Source: Thermoplasmata archaeon (GTDB lineage Archaea; Thermoplasmatota; Thermoplasmata; Lutacidiplasmatales; UBA184). From it: a DNA stretch of 64,000 nt. The stretch lies in contig JAKASQ010000005.1 of NCBI GenBank assembly GCA_021828195.1, positions 1 to 64,000 on the forward strand, written 5' to 3'. Under the pieces are notes generated by a model. It was not told the DNA's origin and did no database searches. It saw nothing but the letters and a program-made list of their open reading frames with translations. Made by a program: the position numbers and the translations under genes. Shown piece after piece: positions 15,423-23,052 of the stretch; within the stretch, counting starts at the first letter, position 1; every line of letters begins with the position of its first letter.

Positions 15423-16379
15423 GTGACCGAGCACGCTCACGGCGAGTCGGAGGCCTCGCAGCGGATCCTGCGGGGCCTCTGGGTCGCGCTCGTCCTCGCC
15501 ATCGTCGTCCTAGGGTTCGAGGCGATTGGCGCCGTGTTGAGCCGGAGCCTCGCGGTGACCGTCGATGCGGTGCACGACATCCCGGACATCTTCGCGTTCA
15601 CAATCTCGTATCTCGCCCTTGCCGGGACCGCGCGGGGGCGGACGGACGCCCATACGTTCGGATCGCACCGCCTCGAAGTCTTCGCTGCGATCTTGAACGC
15701 GTTCATCATCCTGGCGGCGGGGGTCCTCTTCGCGTACCCCGCGATCCTCGAACTCGTCAATCGGGCGTCCCTGCTCGGCCCCATCGACCCGGTCTGGATC
15801 CTTTTCGCGGCCGTGCCGACCCTCGCACTGCGTTCGGCCTCCGCGGTCTACCTCGGACGGATCCCTCGCGCGGCCCGGGACCTCAACGTTCGGAGCGTGC
15901 TCGTCCATCTCGGCACCGATATCGCGATCACGGGCGCCTTGATCGCCGATGCGGGTCTCCTCGTGCTTTCCCCGGGGGCGGTATGGATCGATGGGGCGGT
16001 CACGCTCGTCGTCGCGGCGATCCTGATCTACGAGTCGATCCCGATTTTCCAGGGAGGTTGGGAGGTCCTTACCGAGCGCGTGCCCCGCGGGGTTTCCCTC
16101 CCGGCCGTTACCGAATCGATCCTCACGGCGCCGCGCGTTCGCGGAGTGCACGATGTCCACATCTGGGCCGTCTGCCCCACCCTCGTCTGCATGACCGCGC
16201 ACGTTCGGGTCGAGAACATGCCCATGGACGAGGCCTCCGAGGTCACGGCCGAGCTCCGGGACCGAGTGGAACGCGCGTTCGGAATCGTCCACTCCGTGTT
16301 CGAACTAGAGACGGAGTCTCCGGCTCGCGGGGACGCCGTGTCCGGTCCGGCCGGCGCTCTGCGCGGCGCCGTCGCGTAA
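15423..16379 (+). CDS. Cation diffusion facilitator (CDF/CzcD-like) metal efflux protein
   Basis: A protein of about 318 aa with six membrane helices followed by a cytoplasmic domain of about 80 aa. Helix 2 has AVTVDAVHDIPDIFAF, where the H-D-x-x-D arrangement is the CDF metal site (usually DxxHD). Helix 5 has LVHLGTDIAITGALI, supplying the second H-x-x-x-D pair. The C-terminal ferredoxin-like domain contains GVHDVHIWAVCP, the H-D-x-H-I-W-x-L hallmark. The start is placed at GTG 15423 because a TATA-like box lies about 30 bp upstream and family similarity begins there. It exports Zn2+, Co2+ or similar ions in exchange for protons. Confidence 0.88.
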   Translation: MTEHAHGESEASQRILRGLWVALVLAIVVLGFEAIGAVLSRSLAVTVDAVHDIPDIFAFTISYLALAGTARGRTDAHTFGSHRLEVFAAILNAFIILAAGVLFAYPAILELVNRASLLGPIDPVWILFAAVPTLALRSASAVYLGRIPRAARDLNVRSVLVHLGTDIAITGALIADAGLLVLSPGAVWIDGAVTLVVAAILIYESIPIFQGGWEVLTERVPRGVSLPAVTESILTAPRVRGVHDVHIWAVCPTLVCMTAHVRVENMPMDEASEVTAELRDRVERAFGIVHSVFELETESPARGDAVSGPAGALRGAVA

Positions 16380-16505
16380 CGCACGCCCCTTCCGTCCGAC
16401 GAGGCCCGAGACCGGGCGCCCAGGCGCGGGCGGATCGATGGATGGGTGAGAAGGCTCGTCGACCGCCCGCGGAATCGTGATTCCCGCGCAGAGCCAGCGA
16501 TGCCC

Positions 16506-17885
16506 CTAGGTTCCGGTCGCGCTCGGATTCGCACTCTCCACGCCGGACGCCCGTTGCGGGCGGCCGGGCGTTCCCGGCTCCTCCGCCGGTGGGTTCGCGT
16601 TCCCGGTGGGCGCTCGCGATCGATCCCCGGCCGGAGGGGAGCCCTCCTCGGGGGGCCGATGATGCCGGAATCGAGAGTAGAATGCGAGATCGTACCCGAT
16701 CTTTACCGACCCCGCGAGCGCAAAGGGAGCGCTGAGCCAGGGCCCACCGGCCGCGAGAAATGCCCCGGTGACGGGCGCGCCGAACGCTTGACAGCCCCGG
16801 GCCGCGGTGGTGTAACCCGCCGCCGCGGCGCGGTCCTCCTTCGGCACCACCGCCTGGACGTAGGATTGGCGCGTGGGTACATCCATCTGGGAGAGAGTCG
16901 CTCGAGCGATCCAAAGGATTGAGGCGACGAGGAACGTCGGAGCGAATACGACCGCGATGAGGAGAATGTTCGAAGGAATGTGGCTGAACACGATCGTGTT
17001 GACGAGCCCGATGCGTCGAGCGAGGGGAACCGCGAGGATCAGCGACGCCCCGGCGGCGAGGCTGCTCGCGAAGAAGACGAACCCGAGAGTGTCGATCGAG
17101 GGGTGGAACCGGGTCGAGAAGTAGAAGACGACGAGGCTGTTCACGATGAGCCCCCCACCGAACGCATCGACCGCGAACAGCGCCGAGAGCGAGTAGACGG
17201 TCGAGCGGCTGGACGGGGAAAGCGGGGAGGGTCGACCGATCGCCGCTTCGCGCTCGACCTCGCTCGAGAGGGCTTGGTAGGCGGGGACAAGGATGAGCCC
17301 GAGCAGACCGTAGAACAGGAACGTCGCGTCGTGAGGGCCCGAGGGAAGTCCAGGGAATACCGAGGTGTTCACGCCGTAGAGCGGGCCCGCGGCGAGCGCT
17401 CCCAAGGCAACCCCGACGTATCCCAGGAGGTTGTAGATGGCGAAGGTCCGCGTCCGCCGCCGATGTCCGGTGGTACCCGCGAGGGAGGCTTGCTCCAGCG
17501 CTCCGAGCGGGCTCACGTCGGCCCCACCGGCTACGATCCCGCCGAGCAGGAAGGCCGCGAGCACGATGACGGGGTTTCCGATGTCGATCCACAGGAGCAC
17601 TCCACCGGCGGCGAGGGCCGCGGCCGACAGCGCGAACACCCGGCGGCGCGGCCAACGCAGCTCGAGGCGCGGGACCAGGAGAGCCCAGCCGGCCGCGCCA
17701 CCCAGGGCGAGACCGAGCAGGAGCCCGATCGCAAAGGAGGAGTACCCCGCGCCGGCGAGGTCGAGGGCAATGACGATGGAAAGGGCCCCCGCACCGAACC
17801 CCCGCGCGGTCCGCGCCCCCATCAGAACGAGCTGGTCCCGCCCCGAAGAGGGCGGGTCTGGTTCCTCGGGTGCTTCGGATGGCAT
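16506..17885 (-). CDS. Major facilitator superfamily transporter
   Basis: A 459-aa membrane protein with about 12 predicted helices split by a charged central loop (SSEVEREAAIGRPSPLSPSSR, near residues 210-235). The loop between helices 2 and 3 is LVPRLELRWPRRRVF, a weak form of MFS motif A. Arg-rich cytoplasmic loops recur. The C-terminal 50 aa are polar and Pro-rich. It is probably a secondary exporter, but no substrate is suggested by sequence. It lies 65 bp downstream of the start-side of chrB in the opposite reading order: both are on the minus strand, with this gene upstream and the ChrB-like gene further upstream still, so they may share regulation. Confidence 0.78.
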   Translation of the reverse strand: MPSEAPEEPDPPSSGRDQLVLMGARTARGFGAGALSIVIALDLAGAGYSSFAIGLLLGLALGGAAGWALLVPRLELRWPRRRVFALSAAALAAGGVLLWIDIGNPVIVLAAFLLGGIVAGGADVSPLGALEQASLAGTTGHRRRTRTFAIYNLLGYVGVALGALAAGPLYGVNTSVFPGLPSGPHDATFLFYGLLGLILVPAYQALSSEVEREAAIGRPSPLSPSSRSTVYSLSALFAVDAFGGGLIVNSLVVFYFSTRFHPSIDTLGFVFFASSLAAGASLILAVPLARRIGLVNTIVFSHIPSNILLIAVVFAPTFLVASILWIARATLSQMDVPTRQSYVQAVVPKEDRAAAAGYTTAARGCQAFGAPVTGAFLAAGGPWLSAPFALAGSVKIGYDLAFYSRFRHHRPPEEGSPPAGDRSRAPTGNANPPAEEPGTPGRPQRASGVESANPSATGT

Positions 17886-17950
17886 CGACTTACTCCCGAC
17901 GACTCATGATCGGCCCCCCGGGAACGGCGCGAGGGAGGGCCCAACCCTCA

Positions 17951-18427
17951 TTACGCGGTCGACGGCGTGCCCGTATGCTCGAGCGTCCCGCCGTGGTCGA
18001 CCTTCCACTGACAGTAGGCGTAGAGGGCATCGTAGAGAGGGAACTGGAGCCGTTGGTTCTCCAGGTCGTCGCGAGCGAGCATGCGGAACCCCGTGGCCGC
18101 GGCCTCCAGTCCGGCCGCCTCGGGTTCCTGTCCAAAGCCCCCATCGGCCACCCGAACGATCTTGGCGAGTTCGAGCAGCGCCGGGTCCGTCAGCTTGTAT
18201 TTTCGGATGATCGCATCGAAGCTCACATACTCCCTTCCGCCCTCCTCGTAGTGGTGAAGCTCTGCTCCCGGCACGTCGAACGGGGTGGCTCCTTCCCTTG
18301 TAGCCACTTCCGCGACCTTCTCCTTCGGAACGTAGAGGAACTCCGCTCGAGGATCGATGAACTTTCGGATCAGCCAGGGGCACGCGATGCGATCAACTCG
18401 GGCCTTCTCTCGGGTCACCCACTTCAT
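17951..18427 (-). CDS. ChrB-type chromate resistance protein, C-terminal domain only
   Basis: A 158-aa protein beginning MKWVTREKARVDRIACPWLI, the typical start of the ChrB C-terminal domain (PF09828). The family motifs are RKFIDPRAEFLYVP, FDVPGAELHHYEEG, SFDAIIRKY and IVRVADGG. Full ChrB proteins carry an extra N-terminal half and act with the ChrA chromate pump or as a chromate-responsive regulator; this protein has only the C-terminal half, as in several archaeal and bacterial relatives. Its ATG overlaps a TGA at 18424-18426 in the frame upstream (ATGA), which hints at coupling to a preceding gene that is now hard to read. Confidence 0.85.
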   Translation of the reverse strand: MKWVTREKARVDRIACPWLIRKFIDPRAEFLYVPKEKVAEVATREGATPFDVPGAELHHYEEGGREYVSFDAIIRKYKLTDPALLELAKIVRVADGGFGQEPEAAGLEAAATGFRMLARDDLENQRLQFPLYDALYAYCQWKVDHGGTLEHTGTPSTA

Positions 18428-18677
18428 AGGAGTCCTCCGCGAAGCGGATGTCGAGCGGGCGGATAAGGGTGCGAAACCGACCCACACTTCCCAAGGAAAT
18501 CGGCGATCGCGCCGCGGTGCACGGGGAGGGGCCGGCAGAGCGACGGGACCGTACACCCCGAGGCAGATCTGTACGGGATCCCGTACGAAGAACAATTGCT
18601 CCGGCCCGTCGATGAAGCGGACCGTCGGCTTCGCACCGGCTTCCACGGCCGCGCGGAGCGTAGAATCGGAAGTCATT
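18428..18677 (-). pseudogene. Possible degraded gene upstream of chrB
   Basis: From ATG 18677 the minus strand gives MTSDSTLRAAVEAGAKPTVR and then FIDGPEQLFFVRDPVQICLG, which looks like real protein with normal composition. After about 45 codons this frame becomes Arg/Pro-rich, while a second frame reads SLCRPLPVHRGAIADFLGKC and ends in a TGA overlapping the chrB ATG. This is what a single gene with a frameshift near 18535-18550 would look like. I do not recognise the family. A sequencing error or a chance open frame are alternatives. Confidence 0.35.
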
Positions 18678-18807
18678 GAACTCGGCTCCGCGGTGGAACG
18701 GTTCGGCGAATCTCGAGCCTCACGGATAGTAGTTGAGTTCGGGGCGGCGGGGGAGAGCCCGGAGAGACGAGGTGGACGTGCTGGCCGCCGTGCGAGAACC
18801 ATCCTCG

Positions 18808-18912
18808 CTAGATGACCCGGAACCCGTCGGCCCGCAGGATCGCGTGGACCGGGCGAGGTTCCGCACTCGGATGCCGGAGTAGACGAACCGTACCCGAGGG
18901 CCCCGCCGACAT
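18808..18912 (-). CDS. Hypothetical 34-aa protein downstream of the GltD-like gene
   Basis: A short frame, MSAGPSGTVRLLRHPSAEPR followed by PVHAILRADGFRVI, begins 28 bp after the stop of the GltD-like gene on the same strand. Its composition (hydrophobic/basic alternation, ending in DGFRVI) looks more protein-like than the other frames, but nothing is recognised and it may be chance. The remaining sequence between 18678 and 18940 shows no other feature. Confidence 0.25.
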   Translation of the reverse strand: MSAGPSGTVRLLRHPSAEPRPVHAILRADGFRVI

Positions 18913-18939
18913 GTGGATTCCGGTGGGAACGGGCGGAGG

Positions 18940-20373
18940 CTACGGGGTCCAGGTCGGAGCCCCGTAGCCCCTCGGCAGGGCGGGAGGATCTCCCTTCCCG
19001 AAGGGATCCGGGCGCGGCGTCGGGGGCCGTCCGGCCTTGCGGCTCAGATAGGCATCGATGCCCTTCGCGGAGCGAGTCCCGGCCGCCATGGCGTGCACGA
19101 CCGACTTCCCTCCCGAGGCGAAGATCCCTTCGATCCCCGTCATCGAGTCCGGGTTCTTGCCCTCGGGCCAGCCCTGCGCGCCGAATCGGAGATCGAGAGC
19201 CTCGGGAAACCCTGCCAGGACGGGAGCTTCGCCGACCGCGACGATGACCATGTCGCACGGGACGGTCTCCTCCGAACCCGGAATCGGGACGACCGATGGT
19301 CGACCGGATGGGCCGGGCGCACTGAGCTTCGTCTTGCGGACGACGATCCCCTCCACGTGATCGGTTCCCAGGATCTCCACCGGGCTGAGCTCGTAGAGGA
19401 AGCGGACCCCTTCCTCCTCCGCCTCGTCGGATTCCTCGTGTCCCGCCGGCATCTTGTCCCGGGTCCGCCGGTAGACGACGGTCACGTCCTTCCGCGGCTG
19501 AAGCCTCAAGGCGGAGCGCACGGCGTCCATCGCGACATCCCCGCCTCCGATCACGACGACGTGCGCACCGACCGGGACCGGTGGGCCCTTGTTCACATCC
19601 TTGAGAAGATCGATGGCCCCGTACACCTCCGGGAGGGATTCACCGGGGATGCCGAGGGCCTTGTGGTCGGAAGTGCCGACCGCGAGATAGATCGCGGAGT
19701 ACCCTTCCGCCCTCAGGCTCTCGATCGTCACGTCCGTTCCGATCCTCCTCCCCATGACGAAGGTCACGGGGAGGTCTCGGAATCGCCCCGCGTCCACCTC
19801 GATCTCGTAACCGTCCATGTGGTACTTCGGGATCTCGCCGACCTGCCCGCCGATGTACGGCTGCTGCTCGAACACGGTGACGGGGTACCCACGCAGCCCA
19901 AGCTCCCATGCGGCCATCAGCCCCGCCGGTCCCGCGCCGATTATCGCGACCCGCTCCTCGCGCAGGGCACTGGGAGCGTAGTGAAGGTCGGACTTGCCCA
20001 GCTCCATAGCCGCCCGCTTGAGCTGCCGGATCGCGATCGGGACGCCCCGCTCGTGCATGATGCAGGCGTCCTCGCAGAAGTGATAGCAGACCTTGCACAG
20101 GGTCGTTCCGAGAGGGTTCTCCCGCAGGACCACGAGGGCGGCCTCGTCGAACTTGCGTTCGGCGATCCGCAAGATGTACCCCCGCGCATCTTGGTCGATG
20201 GGGCAGGCTTGCACACAGTACGGCATCGCGCATTGCAGGCAACGCTGGGCCTCGAGGACCGCATCGTCCGGGAGGTACGGGTGCCGGATCTCGATGAAGC
20301 TCGCGGCCCGGTCCCGCGCGGGTTCCTCGGGAATGGGCGTGCGTTCGTAGCGGGAGCGCTCGTCTGTCGGCAT
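18940..20373 (-). CDS. GltD-like NADPH:ferredoxin-type flavoprotein oxidoreductase
   Basis: A 477-aa protein of the glutamate synthase small-subunit family. The N-terminal domain carries cysteines for two [4Fe-4S] clusters: CLQCAMPYCVQACPID, then LCKVCYHFCEDACIM. It is followed by the FAD motif GAGPAGLMAAWELGLRG, the NADPH motif VVIGGGDVAMDAV, and the C-terminal FAD loop MTGIEGIFASGG. The ATG at 20373 has a strong AGGAGG just upstream (spacing 4), so the longer frame is rejected. No glutamate synthase large subunit is nearby. Stand-alone GltD-like proteins pass electrons from NADPH to other partners, such as NfnB or sulfur-metabolism enzymes, so the acceptor here is open; the membrane ferredoxin protein at 23053 is a speculative candidate. 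Confidence 0.88.
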   Translation of the reverse strand: MPTDERSRYERTPIPEEPARDRAASFIEIRHPYLPDDAVLEAQRCLQCAMPYCVQACPIDQDARGYILRIAERKFDEAALVVLRENPLGTTLCKVCYHFCEDACIMHERGVPIAIRQLKRAAMELGKSDLHYAPSALREERVAIIGAGPAGLMAAWELGLRGYPVTVFEQQPYIGGQVGEIPKYHMDGYEIEVDAGRFRDLPVTFVMGRRIGTDVTIESLRAEGYSAIYLAVGTSDHKALGIPGESLPEVYGAIDLLKDVNKGPPVPVGAHVVVIGGGDVAMDAVRSALRLQPRKDVTVVYRRTRDKMPAGHEESDEAEEEGVRFLYELSPVEILGTDHVEGIVVRKTKLSAPGPSGRPSVVPIPGSEETVPCDMVIVAVGEAPVLAGFPEALDLRFGAQGWPEGKNPDSMTGIEGIFASGGKSVVHAMAAGTRSAKGIDAYLSRKAGRPPTPRPDPFGKGDPPALPRGYGAPTWTP

Positions 20374-20599
20374 CGGTCCTCCTCTGCGCTCGACCTCGGC
20401 GGCCCGGCGGGCCGTGGTCTCGGCGCGGGAGCCGAGGGGCTTGCCGCACTTAGCCTCCGCCGGCGGCTCAACCCCCTCCGCCGTCCTCCGTCGGGCCGGC
20501 CCGCTCTGAGCTTGGCTCCCCACGATGCGACTTGGGCGATCCGCAGGTGTCGCGCCGGGTTCGGTGAGCTATATGGCCGCCCGTCCTACTCCGGGTCCC

Positions 20600-21589
20600 A
20601 TGCTGGGCGACGCCTTCGGACGCGAGGTCACCGATATCCGGATTAGCGTCACGAAGCGGTGCAATTTCGCCTGCGTGTACTGTCACGACGAGGGCCAGGG
20701 CCCGACCACCCGCGCCGGGCATCGGGATCCGGAGGAGATGACCGTGGAGGAGATCGAGCGACTGGTGCGCCTCTCCCGGGAGCTCGGGATCCGTTCCGTC
20801 AAGTTCACCGGTGGAGAGCCGTTGGTCCGGCCGGACATGGAGGCCATCGTCGATCGGACGGTCCGGCACATTCCCGACGTCTCTTTGACGACGAACGGCG
20901 CGATGCTCGAGCGCCGCGCGGAGTACCTGCGGGACGCGGGACTCAAGCGGGTGAACGTCTCCGTCGATTCGCTCGATCCGGATCAGTTCCGGTCGATCCG
21001 AGGGGGGGGTCTCGCCCCGGTGCTTCGGGGCGTCCGCGAGGCGCTGCGCGTGGGGCTCACGCCGGTGAAGCTCAACATGGTGGTCTTCCGGTCGACCCTG
21101 GAGAACATTCCGGCGATGATCGACTACGTCGGGTCCGAGGACGGGCTTCGGCTCCAGCTCATAGAGTTCATGCCGGAACTCGTCGCCCACCGCGAGTGGA
21201 TGAGCGATATCGCGGCCGTGAAGAGCTGGCTCGAGACCCATGCGAGCCGAGTGCTCGTCCGCGAGATGCACCACCGACGCGTGTATCTGTTCCAGGGCGC
21301 GGAGGTCGAGCTGGTCGATCCGGTGGGGAACGCCGAGTTCTGCGCGAACTGCCACCGGATCCGCGTGACCCACCGCGGGGAGCTGAAGGGCTGCCTCAAC
21401 CGGAACGACGATCTGATCCCGACCCGCGGTCTTGGAGATGACGCGGTCCGGGACGCGCTTCGCCGGGTCATCACCCACCGGATCCCCTACTACGGTGCCT
21501 ACCGACCGGCCGGACGGGCGGGGCTTCCGGCCGCCGAGCAGGAGCTCCCGATGCTCTCGGCCCCGATGGGCCCGCGGCGGAGCCGCTGA
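20600..21589 (+). CDS. moaA: GTP 3',8-cyclase MoaA (molybdenum cofactor synthesis)
   Basis: A radical SAM enzyme of about 329 aa that converts GTP to 3',8-cyclo-GTP, the first step of molybdopterin synthesis. The SAM-cluster motif is CNFACVYC (C-x3-C-x2-C), followed by KFTGGEPLVRPD. The C-terminal cluster motif is CANCHRIRVTHRGELKGC (C-x2-C-x13-C). The start at ATG 20600 is preferred because MLGDAFGREVTDIRISVT matches family N-termini and a TATA-like GCTATATGG lies about 27 bp upstream; ATG 20573 is the alternative. The C-terminus ends PRRSR and lacks the Gly-Gly tail of many MoaA proteins. Its gene is divergent from the GltD-like gene. Confidence 0.92.
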   Translation: MLGDAFGREVTDIRISVTKRCNFACVYCHDEGQGPTTRAGHRDPEEMTVEEIERLVRLSRELGIRSVKFTGGEPLVRPDMEAIVDRTVRHIPDVSLTTNGAMLERRAEYLRDAGLKRVNVSVDSLDPDQFRSIRGGGLAPVLRGVREALRVGLTPVKLNMVVFRSTLENIPAMIDYVGSEDGLRLQLIEFMPELVAHREWMSDIAAVKSWLETHASRVLVREMHHRRVYLFQGAEVELVDPVGNAEFCANCHRIRVTHRGELKGCLNRNDDLIPTRGLGDDAVRDALRRVITHRIPYYGAYRPAGRAGLPAAEQELPMLSAPMGPRRSR

Positions 21590-21693
21590 CTCGCCATCTT
21601 CCTCTTCCCGGTAGAAAACGGCCGGTCGCCGGAGGGACACCGGACCGAGTCCGGACCGGGGTCTCTTAAGCGATTCCCCAGTCCGATAAGGGA

Positions 21694-22998
21694 ATGGTAG
21701 TCGAGGCTCCATCCCATGGCCTGCTTGCCATCCTGACCCTGCGCGAGACCCGCCGATTCGTGCGCGAACGCCACGGTCGAATGATGGCCGCGTTCTTCGC
21801 GGTCGTGTTCGCGCTGGTCTCCATGTGGGTCGGGGAGATGTTGATTCTCACCCCGCTCCACGTGACGCCGTACGCCGGGATCTTGTGGAGCCCCGGCACG
21901 AACCCGCAGTGGTGGAACTACCCCGGGATCCTGGTCGTGGGAGGCTGGGGGGTGCTCGACCTCCCGTTCCTGCCGACCTGGACGATGATCTTCGTCTCGA
22001 TCGGGGTGGGGATCGGCATCTCGGCCGCGGTCCTCTTGGCCATCGAACTGGTCCGAATGCGCCGAAGTGGGGCCGCGCGTTCCACGGCCATCGGTTCGGG
22101 AGTCGGGCTCACTCCCGCCATGATCGCCCTGGTGACCTTGGGAGCCTGTTGCTCCACCGGTGCGGCGGCGGCCGCGGGGATCGGGGCCGTCGCCCAGACA
22201 ACCGGCAGTACCACCTACACCCTGGTCGCGAACAGCTGGTACCTGAGCCTGTTCCAGGTGGTGGTCATGGGGATCGCGCTGATCGCCCAAGAGCAGCTCT
22301 TGTTCGTTACGCGGGGGATCTTCGCGCGCGCCGGGGTCGACCGGGATTCCCCTGCGCTCGCCGCACCCGCGCCGCTCGATCGTAGGTTCCTCGTCGGAGC
22401 GATCCTGCGGGTCGCGCTGCTCGTAGGCGGCATCACCTGGTCGCTCGCGATGGTCGCGGATTGGATCACGATCCCACCACAGAGCGCCTCCGCGGCCATC
22501 TGGTTCTCCTGGGGGATCCAGTACCAGCTCCCCGCCCTCCTCGCGATCTTGGTCGCGCTGTTCCCCTCGGCGATCCACCGCGGCTTCACGACGCTCGCTC
22601 GCTCCTGGTCGCTCGTGCTGCGGTCGGCCCTCCTCGTCGCCGGGCTCAGTCTGGTCACGTGGGTTCCCCCGCCGATCTCGAGCTGGGGGATCTACGGTAT
22701 CGGCAACGAGATCCTCGGGATGCTCGGGCTCCCGGCCGGCTGGGGTGCGGTCGTTCCCCTGACGACCGACGGCCTCACCGTCGCCTTGCGCTGGGGATTC
22801 CAGTATCTCCTCGTGGGCGGCTTCGCGATCGCGTTCGCCCTCCTCGCCGCTCGCGCCCTCCTACCCCTCGAGTGGTCCGCCGGCTGGGTGGGTGCCGGAT
22901 CGCCCTCCTCGCCCGAGCCCTCCGCTCGCCTCGTCGTCATCGACTCCCCGGCGAGCCCGCCCTCCGCTGCCTCGGCGGGTGGGGTGCGGACCCCGTAG
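21694..22998 (+). CDS. Uncharacterised polytopic membrane protein with a CCSTG motif
   Basis: A 434-aa protein with about eight to ten predicted membrane helices. I do not recognise the family. Residues about 147-170 read TLGACCSTGAAAAAGIGA, a small-residue helix with adjacent cysteines that could bind a metal or accept electrons. The two halves resemble each other in layout, each with a WG-rich extracellular loop and a long hydrophobic pair. The C-terminal 45 aa are polar. It starts 30 bp after a TCTTAAGCG TATA-like element (21664-21672), ends 55 bp before the polyferredoxin membrane gene and is on the same strand, so the two probably form one unit. Confidence 0.6.
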   Translation: MVVEAPSHGLLAILTLRETRRFVRERHGRMMAAFFAVVFALVSMWVGEMLILTPLHVTPYAGILWSPGTNPQWWNYPGILVVGGWGVLDLPFLPTWTMIFVSIGVGIGISAAVLLAIELVRMRRSGAARSTAIGSGVGLTPAMIALVTLGACCSTGAAAAAGIGAVAQTTGSTTYTLVANSWYLSLFQVVVMGIALIAQEQLLFVTRGIFARAGVDRDSPALAAPAPLDRRFLVGAILRVALLVGGITWSLAMVADWITIPPQSASAAIWFSWGIQYQLPALLAILVALFPSAIHRGFTTLARSWSLVLRSALLVAGLSLVTWVPPPISSWGIYGIGNEILGMLGLPAGWGAVVPLTTDGLTVALRWGFQYLLVGGFAIAFALLAARALLPLEWSAGWVGAGSPSSPEPSARLVVIDSPASPPSAASAGGVRTP

Positions 22999-23052
22999 CC
23001 CGACGAGGATGAACGGAGTGGCCCGAAGGAACGGCGCCCGGAGCGGATCCCG

